A DNA stretch of 64,000 bases. It comes from Laguncularia racemosa. Lineage: Eukaryota > Streptophyta > Magnoliopsida > Myrtales > Combretaceae. The position numbers and the translations under genes were made by a program. The stretch is from contig JBBMOL010000137.1 of the NCBI GenBank assembly GCA_037954665.1, positions 1,798,001 to 1,862,000 of the forward strand, read 5' to 3'. Of this stretch, positions 1 through 12,394 are shown piece by piece. The number at the start of each line of letters is the position of its first letter. Position 1 is the stretch's first letter. Below the pieces are notes generated by a model. The model saw only the letters and a program-made list of their open reading frames with translations, was not told the DNA's origin and ran no database searches.

Positions 1-59
1 ACAATCTTTGGTGACAAAGGGTTGATAATCTTGAAATTTCTCAACATCAACCCCGAATT

Positions 60-905
60 CGTCTACTTTATCATCGGCTTCTACTAATCTTTCGAATCCT
101 TCTTTTCCTATAGGTCATAATTTTTCTGTTAGTGACACTTTATTGAAAGGAATTAAGTTGGAAATTCATAAATTTTCTGACTATGATTCTCTTGGCTAGA
201 TTTTTCAATCCCAACAATTTTTCGACTTTCATAAGATCTTAGACAATCAATGTTTGACCATTACTTCATTCGCTTTGGAGGGTCCTGCTTTGCAGTGGTA
301 TAAGTGGATGTTTAGTAATAATCAACTTTCTTCTTGGTCGGCCTTTATTAAAGCATTGGAAATTCATTTTGGCCCTTTTAAATATGAGGATGTTTAGGGG
401 TTGTTATCAAAGTTGGTGTAGCGAAGATCAGTTTCTAAGTATCAACATGAATTTAAGCCTCTTTCTAATCAAAATGTTAAAGTGCTAGTCTTTTTTTACT
501 AGTTGTTTCGTTTTTGGGTTAAAGACCACTATTTGCTGAGATGTGTAGATTGCTAAACCTACATCTCTCATGCATGCGGTCTAGTTAGCTAAGTTGTATG
601 AAGCTAAATTTTATGAGCAATTTCTTTTCCATCCTAATATTCCTTCTTCAACTATGCCTAGTAAACCTTCTACATTGCAATTTTCTAAGCCACCCCCTCC
701 TGCTTCTCTTTCTTCTCCCTCTTCTCATACTTCTACTTCTCCCAATATTCCTATTTAGAAACTTACTGCTCATGAAATGCAACTTAGACAAGAGAAAGGT
801 TTATGTTTTAATTGCGATGAGAAATTTCATTGCAATCACATATGCAAAGCTAAATTTTTGTCTTTGCTTTGTGAGATTCAAGATGTTGCGGATAATTTTC
901 TAAGT
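60..905 (+). pseudogene. Element A: decayed gag of a chromodomain Ty3/Gypsy retrotransposon
   Basis: Capsid-type gag remnant. The frame around 169-480 reads as a retrotransposon gag domain, with a segment resembling LEGPALQWYKWM (about 280-312) followed by SSWSAFIKALEIHFGPFKYEDV. Near 785-860 there is a CFNCDEKFHCNHICK zinc-knuckle-like segment typical of Tekay/Reina-type chromovirus gag. Several in-frame stops (for example the TAG near 396) and frameshifts break the frame, so no functional product is expected. The upstream part of gag, the leader and the 5' LTR lie outside the window. Protease follows directly downstream, in normal Gypsy order. The domain is recognised from translation patterns only. 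Confidence 0.75.
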
Positions 906-929
906 GTAGATCTCGATTTAATCACCTAG

Positions 930-1400
930 ACCCCTTTCCTGATTTTGCTCTAGTGGTTGATGATTTTGTGGCTATTAGTTATCATGCTCTTTTCGATGCT
1001 TCCTTACCCTGTACCATATGTTTTAATGGGGTAATCAATCGTAAAGAGGTGTCTATTTCAGTGGATTCAGGTAGTACCAATAGTTTTGTTCAAGCTCAAT
1101 TGGTTAAACATTTGGGTTTAACTATCTCCCCATTTCCTAGTTTTCAAGTGATCATTGGGAATGGTAGTAAGTTGTTGTGTGAAGATTGATGTTTTCCAAA
1201 GGGTGGACTTTTGTGAAACTTTCTATGTTCTACCAATTCATGGTGTAGAGGTAGCTTTGGGGGTGCAATGATTGCAAAGTTTAGGGCCTATCACTATTGA
1301 TTATTCTACTCTCTTAATGCAGTTTATGAGAAATGGGATTGCTATTACATTATAAGGTGACATTTCCCTTACTATAAGCGAAATTTCGCACCATCAATTG
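930..1400 (+). pseudogene. Element A: aspartic protease remnant
   Basis: Retropepsin-like protease region between gag and RT. The open stretch 953-1189 contains the active-site signature SVDSGSTNSF (about 1051-1083), the DSG form of the retroviral-type aspartic protease triad, followed by a hydrophobic strand and an IIGNGSKLLCED segment typical of the Gypsy protease fold. The frame is lost after 1189 by a shift or stop, though protease/linker-like sequence continues. The catalytic Asp is preserved but the protein is not expressible from this copy. Confidence 0.8.
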
Positions 1401-1599
1401 CGTAAGCTTGTTTGAACAGATGCGATTGCCTCTTTCTATCACTTGGTGGTTTAGGAAGTGAGTCCCTATTCGTCCTCATAGATATTGCTGACAATTGTCT
1501 TTTATCAGATACATTGGGTAAATTTCGTTAAGTTTTTCAACCACCCTCATCATTACCATCGCATTGCAATATTCAACATCATATCCATCTTTCACTAAG

Positions 1600-2860
1600 C
1601 ACTTCTCCCATAAATGTCAAGCCTTATCGTTATCCTCATTTCCAAAGAAATGAGATTAAGAAGTAAGTTCAGGACATGCTTACTCAGGGGATCATATAAT
1701 ACAACAATAGTCCATTTTCTTCACCAGTGTTGCTTGTGAAGAAAAAAGCTGGGAGCTAGTGTTTTTGTATAGATTACATGATACTCAATCAAATTACTAT
1801 AAAGGATGAATTTCCCATTCCCACTATTGACGAACTATTGGATGAGCTTTCTGGTGCTTATGTTTTTTTTCCAAATTGGATCTTCATTTAGGGTACCATC
1901 AGATTCGTATTCCTCTAGATGATGTGGCGAAGATTGCTTTTCAAACACATGAAGGATACTACGAGTTTTTGGTTATGCCCTTTGGCTTAAGCAATGCTCA
2001 TACCACGTTCCAAGCTATCATGAATAGGATTTTTAAACCCTTTTTACACAGGTTTGTCATCATATTTTTTTATGACATTCTTGTTTACAGCAAGAGTATT
2101 GACTCTCATGTGGAGCATCTTTTGCAAGTGTTATAAGTGATAGTTGATAACACTTTCTTTTTAAAGGAGAAGAAGTGTTCTTTCGAGCAAACAACTATTG
2201 ACTACTTAGGCCATATTGTTTATAAGGATAAGGTTCGCTCAGATCCATCTAAGGTTGCTACTATATTGACTTGGCAGGTACCATCAACACTAAAGCGATT
2301 AAAGGCGTTTCTAGGCCTATGGGGTTATTATCATCGCTTTGTTAAGGGTTATGCTTCTATTGCTACACCCTTAACTGACTTCTTCAAAAAAAGACATATT
2401 TCACTAGCTAGAATTAGCGACAATTGCCTTTGAACAACTCAAAGCGACTTTACTTTCAACCCCTATTTTAGTGTTACCTTATTTTTCTAAGCAATTTATT
2501 ATTAAGACCGATGCTTCTGGTTTAAGTCTAAGAGCTATGTTATTACAAGGGATTCAACTAGTTGCTTTCTTTAGTAAAACGTTCCCAGCTCATCTGTGTA
2601 AAGCCTTAACTTATGTTTGTGAACTACATGCTATTGTTGAATCAGTTTAGAAGTGGAGGCAATATTTGTTAGGGTCGCATTTTCTCATCCGTACTAATCA
2701 TTGAAGTATTAAGGAACTTTTGACTTAAGTTATTCAAACACTAGAGTAACAAAAGTTATTAGCTAAACTTCTTGCTTATAGCTATTATATTGTCTATAAG
2801 AAGGGTACACATAATATTGTTGATGATGCTCTACACAAGGTTGATTCTACTTGTTTCACT
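1600..2860 (+). pseudogene. Element A: reverse transcriptase and RNase H, active site lost
   Basis: RT begins with LLVKKKAG near 1731 and continues as EFPIPTIDELLDELSGAYVFF. A T-run at 1864-1871 marks a frameshift, after which MDLHLGYHQIRIPLDD and FLVMPFGLSNAHTTFQAIMN follow in another frame (1876-2136). The catalytic motif reads FFYDILVY: the first Asp of the expected DD pair is Tyr (codon TAT at 2071-2073). Connection-domain sequence is at 2137-2433. RNase H follows (TDASG near 2510, YLLGSHF, an IRTNH motif where an Asp is expected), with several stops. Both polymerase and RNase H therefore appear catalytically dead. Confidence 0.85.
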
Positions 2861-2864
2861 TTTT

Positions 2865-5408
2865 CTTCTTTTACTGTATCTCTTGTTGATTCTCTGAAAA
2901 ACGAATATACTCACTTATGTGAGTTTTAGACTATTATTAATGACTTAGCCGTAGGACATCAAATGAAGTGGCAGCTTTCTTAGAAGAATGGACTTTTGTA
3001 TTTCCATCATTAGTTATTTCGCATTCCACAGTCTCCTCTTATTCCACATATTTTAAGAGAATTTCATGGTGCTCCTAGTGCAAGCCATTTTGGAGTGTTG
3101 AAGACTTATAAGGGAATTGCAGCTGATTTTTACTAGGAGGGAATGCAATCACAAGTGGAAGAGTATGTTCGAACCTATGTTGAATGTCAGCAACCCAAGT
3201 ATTTGACTCGAGCTCCTACTAGTCTTTTAGCCCCATTGCCCATACCGATAAAATTTAGTAAAATATTTCCATGATCTTCATTGCTTGTCTGCTTAAGTCT
3301 TAAGGGTATACAATTATCCTCATAGTGGTTGACAGATTGTCCAAGTATTTTCATCTAAGGGCATTAGAGACTCACTTTACTACAACAAAAGTGGCCTCTT
3401 TATTTTTACATGTGGTCATTAAATTACATGATTTTCCTCGAACTATAGTGTCTAATTAGGATGCAATTTTGTAAGTCATTTTTGGAAGGAGCTTTTTCAC
3501 TTAAGTGGGACTCATTTGAATTATAATAGTGCCTATCATCCCCAATTTGATGGGCAGACAAAAGTTTTGAATCGTACTATTCAACAGTATTTGCACAATT
3601 ATGTAATGGAGTGTCTTGGGGAATGGGTTAAATTTCATCTATGGGTAGAGTTTGCTTACAACACCTCTTTTCATGAGGGTGCCAATACTACTTCGTTTGA
3701 AATAGTGTATGGTCGAACCCCTCATACTATTACTTCTTATGTTCAAGGGATATCTAGATTTTATATTATTAAAAGGAACTTAATGGATAAACATAAGGCA
3801 TTATGCCTATTGAAAGAATGATTATTAGTTGTTCAATGGATGATGTGCCTAAAACCAAGATTAAGCACATGCAAAACTAATTCGAAAGACAAACAAACAA
3901 TGTCAATCAAACTAGCTTCTAATCACATGAACAATGACGTCAAATCTTCAAAGTTTATGACCGATTATTCAACTAGGATGTGAATCAATCTTAAATATCC
4001 AAATATGATAGCTCTGATACCAAATATGATGTGCCTAAAATCCAAAGCACAATGTACACATTCCAATTGTTGAATCAATTATATAACTTCACAAATATGG
4101 CGCAACAATTGATGAACAATTCTCCAAAATAGCGTGTACTAAATTAGATAAAGACCAATCTAATAACAACATAATTGATTCCAAGTTTCAATTAACAAAT
4201 GGCATGACCCACAAATTGAATAAGGAACCCTAAACTGCGTGTAACAAGAATAACATAAATTAACTAATTCCCTACCAGATATGACGCACTAGTTTTGAAT
4301 TAGGATCAACTTGTAATTTGTTGATATTACTCATAACAAATCCAAGTCCACCCACCACAATTTCACACTTGAAATTGATAAGAGCAAAATGCTTGTAAGA
4401 GGGTGTCTCTCATGGCACAAAAGTGTATTTTTCTCCAATTATAAAAAAAAGGTCCCCAAAAACCCTAATTAGTAAGTATTTATACTTGCTCTCTTTAGGG
4501 TTAAAATGACTAGAAAATTACAACTATGCCACTATAGAGTGGCCAATCCTAAAACACAAATTACAACCAAATAAAATGTCCTACAAAGCTTACAAAATAA
4601 ATAGTTCAAAAAAATAAATTACAAATACAAAAATAATCTTCAACAAGCTAGCTCTACAATGGAATTCGTTGGTTCAGCTCATCTTCGGTTTTTTAGATCA
4701 GTCCATGGATAACCCACAAGCTAAGTCTTAGTGAGTTTGTCTATCGTCTTGTGAAGCCAAATAAGTTTACCTATTGGAAAACACAATACAAAAATAATAG
4801 AAAAGAGGTTAATTTATAAATAATTTCGGGGTTGATTTGCTCAAAATGGGCCCTCATCATCAAGATTTGAAATCCTTTGGCTCTTGCCCTAATGATAGGT
4901 CTTGACGGATTTTGATTCCTATCAATGGAGGATGAAGAAACTAGCTAACAGACATTGAGTTAAGGTTGATTTTCAACCAAGGGATCTTGTTTTTGTAAAA
5001 CTTTACCCATACAGACAAGTTTCCTTGTCTTAGAATGGATTTCACAAGTTTTCTAAATGATTTTATAGGCCTTATAAGATTGCATGAAAGATTAATGCGT
5101 GTGCTTGTGAAGTGGAGTTGCCTCTTTATAGCGAGGTTCACAATGTTTTTCATGTCTCAATACTCAAGAAAGCTTTTGGCTCCTAGGTTCCTAATTTGGA
5201 TTTACCTATTGATGCTATTAAGAGTTACCCCTTTATCGAGTCCCTTTCTATTGTGGGTACTAGAGAAATTATCAGATTACGATAGTCAATTCGTCAAGCT
5301 TGGGTCCAATGGCATGGGTTACTACTAAAGGACACTTCCTAGGAAGATTATGACTACATCAAGGAATAGTTTCCCCATTTCAACCTTAAGGACAAAGTTG
5401 TTTTTCCA
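2865..5408 (+). pseudogene. Element A: integrase and chromodomain, split by a solo LTR
   Basis: Remnant of the HHCC zinc domain (EFHGAPSASHFG, about 3060-3095; the first Cys of the Cys pair seems lost), then a shifted catalytic core. At 3516-3821 the core end reads YHPQFDGQTKVLNRT, where the catalytic Glu is Lys. A solo LTR at 3841-4924 interrupts the frame. Homology resumes at about 4930 with MKKLANRH and an RDLVFVKLYPYRQ segment (GPY/F-type C-terminal domain). A chromodomain-like end follows at about 5300-5400 (VQWHG, EDYDYIKE, FPHFNLKDKVVF). The C-terminal chromodomain identifies a chromovirus, probably of the Tekay/Reina group. Confidence 0.8.
3841..4924 (-). mobile_element. Solo LTR (D/F/I-type family, extended U5 form) inside element A
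   Basis: Complete 1084 bp solo LTR in minus orientation. It starts TGATGTGCCT and ends CCTATCA on the plus strand (TG...CA termini) and is flanked by a perfect 5 bp target duplication, ATGGA at 3836-3840 and 4925-4929. Removing it restores the integrase reading context of element A. It contains an internal tRNA-iMet primer-binding-site complement GCTCTGATACCA at 4011-4022 followed by a second TGATGTGCC LTR end at 4027, so it is the extended type also seen in element F. A near-palindromic TATA region (GTATTTATAC) lies at about 4474-4487. Its other end matches the LTR of element I. Confidence 0.92.
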
Positions 5409-5950
5409 GATGAGGGGGAAATTGTTACAACATGTACCAGACAATAACCAAGGGTTCCAAAGTAATATAAGGATTACATTACTCATTAATATGGTAGAGT
5501 TGTAAATCAAAGATATCACCGGATCAATACTATGATAGCATAGACTGATATAATAGGGATTCTAACAAGAAACAGTTAGATGACAATGATACATCAGTTA
5601 TATACATGTAACAACATTTAAATATGGGAAGTAAACAGAAAAGGGGACATCCTTATATTTCTCCAATCCTGGCACTTAAGAGTTAAGGACTCACTTGAAG
5701 AAGTCTTGGAACCATCGCTTATCAAACAAACACAACCATCAACCAATTAGTATTCACAACATATCAAAACCATAATCTACAAGAACTATAAACAAGAGAG
5801 GAAGAGAGGAGTGATGGATCGAGAATAAGGAAGTGAGAAAAACACAAGTGGAGTGATTGGATCAAACTATAGGGGATTTGACAAGCCAAGCTTGAGTCAC
5901 AATTAAGGGCCTAACATCAAACTGATTTAAACCAACAATGTTTAGTTCCC
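5409..5950 (+). repeat. Element A polypurine tract and 3' LTR (end undefined)
   Basis: A purine run GATGAGGGGGAAAT (5409-5422) directly after the chromodomain is followed by TGTTACAAC at 5423, a typical polypurine tract/LTR start. The partner 5' LTR is outside the window, so the 3' end cannot be fixed by comparison and the end given here is only a guess. A TATA-like TTATATAC lies near 5589. No coding potential is supported. Confidence 0.5.
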
Positions 5951-7028
5951 TAAAATGGAGAACTAGAACTACCCAAGTGGCTAAATAAAAACTTATATTT
6001 TAAACCTAGAAAATAAAATTTAGCTTAATAACCTTATAGTCTTTAGTTAACTTTTGAAGGAGTCGTAAAAGATTTGCTTTTATTTATATAATATTATATT
6101 ATTAGCAATGTATAATGAAAGTTTAATGACTAGAAAGAGATCAAATGACAAAAATCAGTCCAACATTATTAAAAAGTGAAAACTTCCTTTTGGTAAATGT
6201 CTATACTATATATATACCTAAGTAGACTTGCTTTAAAAATACATTTATTTCTTATGCTATTATTAGAAAAGTATTAAATACTATAAATAGGATAGAACTT
6301 TTCATAATTCATATGGTAATAGTTTAAATTTTTTAATACATTTTCATTTAATTTTAATTTTATGCTTTATTTTCTTAATTTCTTTTTCTACAATTATTAT
6401 TTTTTTTATTCAACTCGTAAAGCCACCACAGACCTTGACTCGAACCATTGGCATGGGTTGGTTCTAAATTGATTCACTGTTTAGAATGAAAACATACTTG
6501 AGTCTAATAACATGCATGTAACCTAACAATTGGGATAACTTAGATATTGGAAACCTTAACTATTAGACATTAAGAAAAAGAGTAAGATTTAGTTCAAAAA
6601 TTTTAAATAAATTGCTAGATGGTAGTAAATAATCTAAAAAATGTTTAAATTCACATTTTGAAAGAAAACACAACAAATTTGTGAAAATTATTAAAAATCA
6701 CAAAAACGTCCAAAGTTTGTCAAAAAGGCCTAGAGCACATCTTTGGAAAGGTCTAGAGCATGTTAGGCCTTCACTCACCAAGAGCATCCCCAAATTCTGA
6801 TTCACCTAAATGGTCCAAAGAATTCCCAAAAGATTCTGACCTATTAAAAATTGCAGGTTTTCCTTATTTCAATACATGATCATATTCACTCAAATCAACC
6901 CCAATTAGAACCTAATCATCAAAGAACCTAGAATGCGCATCATAACCACCCAATATAACCTTCTCTTCATCACTTGGCACATCATTCATGATCCATTGCA
7001 ATAAGTTTTGTAACCCACAAGCTCTATT
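5951..7028. other. Unassigned AT-rich sequence
   Basis: About 1.1 kb of AT-rich DNA with no convincing ORF or repeat partner in the window. It may include the rest of the element A 3' LTR and flanking DNA. Homology to element H begins abruptly near 7029, so a truncation junction lies here. Confidence 0.4.
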
Positions 7029-8451
7029 TTTCACTCACCTTATATTTTGCAAAAGATTGCTGTAGCTGCAACTGATCTTCATACACCTGTTTAGGTGTTA
7101 AGGGTTTAAGATTATAGCTTTTGCCATGGTAAACAAGCGTATACTTGTTAGAAAAGCCATCATGAATAACCTTTCTGTCAAACTGCATGGCCTCCCCAAC
7201 AACACATGACAAGCCTGCATCGGCACTACACCACATAATACCTCATCCCCATACCTACCGATGCGAAAAAGCAATTAAGGCTTACTTACTCACCTTAGTC
7301 TCGCAACTATCATTCAGCTATTGTAATTTATAAGGGCTAGGGTGTTTAGTGGTCTTGAGTCCCAACCTCTCAACAATGAAAGTACTTACTACATTAGTTT
7401 AACTCCCCCCATCAATGATCAAACTACAAATATGGTCACCTAGATAACATCTAGTATGAAAGATATTCTCTCGTTGCACCTCTTCTTCTTCCTTCACCTG
7501 CACATTCAAAGCCCGCTTCACTACTGCCACTAACTTCCCATCCTCAGGTTCCTCTTCATCACTAACATCCTCCAATAGAGGCATATCATCATCTTCACTA
7601 TCCCCCTCAATCTCATACTCACCATCATCACGCAAAATCATAACGCGTCTATTCGGACATTGACTAACAATATGGCCTCTTCCTTAGCATTTAAAACATT
7701 TAATGTCACAATTTCTAGGAGTAGAAGAATCAGGTTTACCTTGATTACCAGGAGTAGATCCCCCTTGCTTCTGCTCTCCTTTTAGCTTGGTAGGTAAAGA
7801 CTTTTCTTCCTTCTTCCAATGGTTAGTCTTCCAAGTAGATGAACCAGCTCCCTGTTGAAACCGGGCAGTACTACTACCTTTCCTCCTGTGTTGGTTCTCT
7901 ACCTTTATAGCCATGTGAACTATATCTTCCAATTCCACATAATGTTGTAATTCTACTACATTTTGAATCTCTCTATTTAACCCAGCAGGAAACCTAGCCA
8001 TGGTAGCCTCTCTATCCTCCTCAACATTTGCTCTAATCATAGTAACCTCTATCTCCTTGAAATACTCATCCACACTTCGGCTTCCCTGCTTAAGAGTTTA
8101 CAATTTGTTGTGCAATTCGCGATAGTAGTAAGCAGGAACAAATCACTTCTTCATCACCCTCTTCATCTCCTCCCAAGACTCAATGGGTGGTTCGCCATTC
8201 CTTCTCCTATTCAACATTAGTTGATCCCACCACACTATGGCGTAATCTGAAAACTCAATGGCAGCAAGCTTCACTTTCTTTCTCCCACTATAATTGTGAC
8301 AATCAAACACCAGCTCTACCTTCTTCTCCCATTCTAAGTATGCCTCAGGATCATTCTTCCCTTGGAAAGGAGGAATCTTCATCTTTATACTACTCAATTG
8401 ATTATCCTCTCTATTATCTCCTCTATCTTCCTAATCCCTAGTTCCTCTATT

Positions 8452-9374
8452 TGATGTGCCTAAAGGGGGGTCAAGCACAATCAACTAAAAAGGGATGAAT
8501 TGTCAATGATCATCCACGCCACAAACAAAGGAAAAGCTTCAATTCCAAAAGAAATTCCGAAATATTGATGAGAAATCAAAAGGATATAAAGAACATCCGA
8601 TGGCTAGATTTCAATGATGAACAATAGAACATGAAATGAGATTCCAATTCAATTCAAAGGTGCTTTCAAATTTCGAAATTAGAACCCTAATTTCATAAGA
8701 ACAAAAGTACATAAAATAACTAAATCCTCACCAGATATGACTCACTAGTTTGGAATTAGGATCAACTTGTAATTTGTTGATATAACACACAACAAATTCA
8801 AGCCTACTCGCCACAATTTCACTAAGGAAATTGATAAGAGCAAATGCTTGCAAGAGGAGACTCTCTCACGGCACAAAAGTTTGTTTTTTCTCAAATATCA
8901 AAAAGCTCCCTAAAAAACCTAATTTGCAAGTATTTATACTTGCACCCTTTAGGGTTAAAATGACAAGAAAATCACAACTATGCCACTATAAGGTGGCCGG
9001 TCCTAAAGGCAAAATTACAACCAAATAAAATGTCCCATAAAGCTTACAAAATAAATGGTTCAAACATAAATTACAAGTAAAGAAAATAATCTTCGGCAGG
9101 CTAGCTTCATGATGGAATCCGTTGGTTCAACTCATCACCAGTTCAGGTCGGTCCATAGATAACCCACAAGCTGAGTCTTAGTGAGTTTATCCATCGCCTT
9201 GTGAAGCCAAATAAGCATACCTGTTGGAATATACAATTCATGAATAAGATAAAAGAGGTTAGATAATAATTAACTCCAAGGTTGATCAGCTCGAAATGGG
9301 CCCTCATCGCCAAGATTCGAAATCCATCAATTTTTGTCCTAATGATAGGTTTTGTCGGATTTTGATTCCCATCA
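8452..9374 (-). repeat. Element I 3' LTR (short form)
   Basis: 923 bp LTR. On the minus strand it begins TGATGGGAATC and ends GGCACATCA. It lacks the U5 extension with internal PBS that is found in the F LTRs and the solo LTR at 3841. A TATA box sits in a perfect 8 bp-arm palindrome at 8926-8943. The adjacent purine-rich tract (GGTCCAAGGAGA on the minus strand) lies at 9375-9386. Confidence 0.92.
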
Positions 9375-10084
9375 TCTCCTTGGACCTCAAAAAGATTTGA
9401 CCTCAAATCTTGTAGCTCAAATGCAACAGAGACTCCGTTTTCCAAAAGCAATCCATCTAAAGGAGTATCTCTACAGAATCCCAATATCTGAAATACCATA
9501 GTAGATGATTGTTTTCTTTCCTCCATTTCTTGGATGTATTTCTTCTGTAACAAAAACAAGGACTCATTATCTACTGATGTTTCCTCTGTCTCAACCCATT
9601 CCATCAAGTTTGTTTCCTCTTTTTATGACTCATCTATATGATGTTGATCCCCAGGGTTTTCTAATGGTTGACCCAACTGATCATTATCCTCTGAAACCTC
9701 TAAAGGTTGGCACAATGGTGTTTGACATCTTTCATCTGTGGAACCCTTATCATCAAGTGAAGGCATTTGTAGCTCTGCACACTCTGAGCCTCTAGGTGGT
9801 CTAAATTCCATTTCTGGGAATGGTTTAAGCCCAAAATTATCAACTCTATCTTCTCTAAGAGCATGATAATCTTCCTTTGCTCTAGGTGGCTCCTGAAGGT
9901 GTACCACTGGTGGTGGTGGCAATGTCATCCTATCAATCCTCGTTGCTAATGTAGTAATAAGTTTTCTAAGGTCCCGAAGTTGTTCATCTAAGGTCCTCCC
10001 ACCTACAACATTAGAACCCTGACCTCCACCAACTCGACTATATGCTACATCACTCCTTCCTCCATTCACACTATTAATAGACAT
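9375..10084 (-). pseudogene. Element I residual gag fused to pol tail
   Basis: The ORF starts at the ATG at 10084 (MSINSVNGGRSDVAY) and includes a gag N-terminal segment (RTLDEQLRDLRKLITTLATR, then DRMTLPPPPVV) shared with D and F. It is followed by FRPPRGSECAELQMPSLDDKGS and then loses capsid homology. A second stretch from about 9607 reads to the pol-tail motif LQDLRSNLFEVQGDD, directly at the polypurine tract, and an open frame continues into the LTR to 9143. It has no capsid core, zinc knuckle or protease. The product, if any, is a short coiled-coil-like N-terminal gag piece. Confidence 0.7.
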
Positions 10085-11346
10085 TTTTGTGGATGCAATC
10101 TATTTGATGTACCAATGTAATGTCTAGTAATTGTAGCACACTTGCTTCACAAAAAATAATTCACGCCAAAACCAACTCACTCCGCCACTTATACACTTTA
10201 CACACAACACAATAAATTTACACAACAAGAATATGTTGCAACCCTTCACTTCCAAGATAGCAACTAACAAAAACTAATTAAGATGCTCCTTTAATTGGCA
10301 ACAACAACAAGAAACGGCAACAACAACTACACACTCCCACATACACGGCAACAATTTCACAAGTGACACCCTTAATGCAACTTTGCCACAAATGGTAAGA
10401 ATCAATTTCAAATTCAAATGAAATATAATCAATACCACTCTTAACTACTTGAAGTAAATGGATGTGTTTCAATTCAAATTGTTTCCTCTTCTTCCACGCA
10501 AATTCAATTCTGGAAATTATACACTTCCACTTCCAATTTGCACACACAACACCATATACACTCCTACACACTCACGGTGCACTTTGTCCACTTCAACACA
10601 ATTTTTCAACCAAAATTAACATAAGAAAGGCAGCATTTAAATTTGAAAATCAATCCTCTTCACTAATTGCAACTCCTCCACATTTGGTAAGATGCAAATT
10701 TTCAAATTCAAACAAGCACAATTAACTCCTTCACTCTTAATGCTTGTTTTGAAATCAAATAACTTCCTTTCTTACACACTAATCAAATCTGGAAAATTGC
10801 AAATATCCTCCACAATTCTGAATTCAACAATGCAAAAACAAACACAATTCCCTTCCTACGCAATTTGCACTTCCGAAATTGCACTACCTTCCTCTCCTTC
10901 ACGGTGAAGTCAAGATAAAAAATTACAACAAGATGTCCACTTCTACAACAACAAGTCTCAACTTCCCAAGTAAGATACTCATGCCAATTAGTACCAATAC
11001 AAACAATTCAATTAATCCTCAATTTCAACAAGGATCAATCACGTAAACATCAAGGTAACAACAACAAAAAAATACATTCACTTGATCCGAATTTCCACTC
11101 CCTTGCAATTCGGTTCACAAAGGTAATACCAAAAACTTTCAATTCCCAAAACTTCAATCAACAAAACCCTTCTCATATACCTTCAATTAACTCACAGCAA
11201 GAAGGAAACAAAGGACAATCCTAATTGCAACAATTCCTCCTCTTAACCATAAGCAATTCACGGCAATAGGAAGATAACAATATAAGGATCAAAAATCTCA
11301 AATTCAACAATCCCTCCTCTTAACCTTAAGCTCTGATACCAAAATA
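10085..11346 (-). other. Element I 5' leader (non-coding)
   Basis: About 1.26 kb between PBS and gag start. It is A/C-rich on the plus strand, with many CAACAA and AATTC tracts and no supported ORF. The general character resembles the long leaders of D and F (33220-34131 and 46101-48510). It may hold packaging signals; nothing specific is recognised. Confidence 0.6.
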
Positions 11347-11491
11347 TGATGTTCCTATTTCCAAGATTAAGCACATGCAAACAAGATTAAAAGACACACA
11401 AACAATGCCAATCAATCTAGTCCTCAAATGGCGCAAATCCTTAACACTTGTAACCAAATTTTCAATGATGATGTGCTCTGATACCAAATTA
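11330..11491 (-). promoter_or_regulatory. Element I: two tRNA-iMet primer-binding sites flanking a fossil U5 extension
   Basis: Two complements of TGGTATCAGAGC occur on the minus strand. GCTCTGATACCA at 11475-11486 lies 5 bp from the LTR end at 11492, and GCTCTGATACCA at 11330-11341 lies 5 bp from a second LTR-like end (TGATGTTCC at 11347). The 11347-11474 segment matches the U5 extension present inside the F LTRs and the solo LTR at 3841. The 3' LTR of I lacks it, so the inner site primed the last cycle. Confidence 0.85.
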
Positions 11492-12394
11492 TGATGTGCC
11501 TAAAAGGGGGATTCAAGCACATACAAAAGAAGGGATGAAAGTACTATGAAGATCCACGCCACAAGAAGGAAAAAGACTCAAATTCCTCAAGAAACCGAAA
11601 TATTGATGAACAACAATATATGATATAACGTTGATTGCAAGAATAAAAATGAAATGGGATTCAATTTCAATTCAAAGGTTCTTCAAATTTCGAATCTTAG
11701 AACCCTAATTTCATAAGAACAAAAAGTACATAAAAGTAACTAAATCCTCACCAGATATGACTCACTAGTTTGGAATTAGGATCAACTTGTAATTTGTTGA
11801 TATAACACACAACAAATCCAAGCCTACTCGCCACAATTTCACTAAGGAAATTGATAAGAGCAAATGCTTGCAAGAGGAGACTCTCTCACGGCACAAAAGT
11901 GTGTTTTTTCTCAAATATCAAAAAGCTCCCTAAAAAACCTAATTTGCAAGTATTTATACTTGCACCCTTTAGGGTTAAAATGACAAGAAAATCACAACTA
12001 TGCCACTATAAGGTGGCCGGTCCTAAAGGCAAAATTACAACCAAATAAAATGTCCCATAAAGCTTACAAAATAAATGGTTCAAACATAAATTACAAGTAA
12101 AGAAAATAATCTTCGGCAGGCTAGCTTCATGATGGAATCCGTCGGTTCAACTCATCGCCGGTTCAGGTCGGTCCATAGATAACCCACAAGCTGAGTCTTA
12201 GTGAGTTTATCCATCGCCTTGTGAAGCCAAATAAGCATACCTGTTGGAATATACAATTCATGAATAAGATAAAAGAGGTTAGATAATAATTAACTCCAAG
12301 GTTGATCAACTCGAAATGGGCCCTCATCGCCAAGATTCGAAATCCATCAATTTTTGTCCTAATGATAGGTTTTGTTGGATTTTGATTCCCATCA
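11492..12394 (-). repeat. Element I 5' LTR
   Basis: 903 bp, nearly identical to the 3' LTR at 8452-9374; the two share a long block around 11730-12360 with only isolated substitutions. A palindromic TATA box lies at 11946-11963. The outer end CCCATCA abuts the CTATT target duplication. Confidence 0.92.

Larger units (their letters stand above)
8452..12394 (-). mobile_element. Element I: small non-autonomous LTR retrotransposon inside H
   Basis: Complete 3.9 kb element with LTRs at 8452-9374 and 11492-12394, TG...CA ends, and a perfect target duplication CTATT at 8447-8451 and 12395-12399. The internal region holds only a short gag-like ORF followed by a pol-tail motif (DLRSNLFEVQGDD) at the polypurine tract. 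Protease, RT, RNase H and integrase are absent, so it must have moved in trans. The 5' side carries two primer-binding sites (see 11330-11491). Related to D and F. Confidence 0.93.

Noticed and set aside
11347..11491. Possible separate solo LTR or second element next to element I
   Set aside because: It lacks its own target duplication and far end; it matches only the U5 extension of F-type LTRs, so it is interpreted as a fossil extension.
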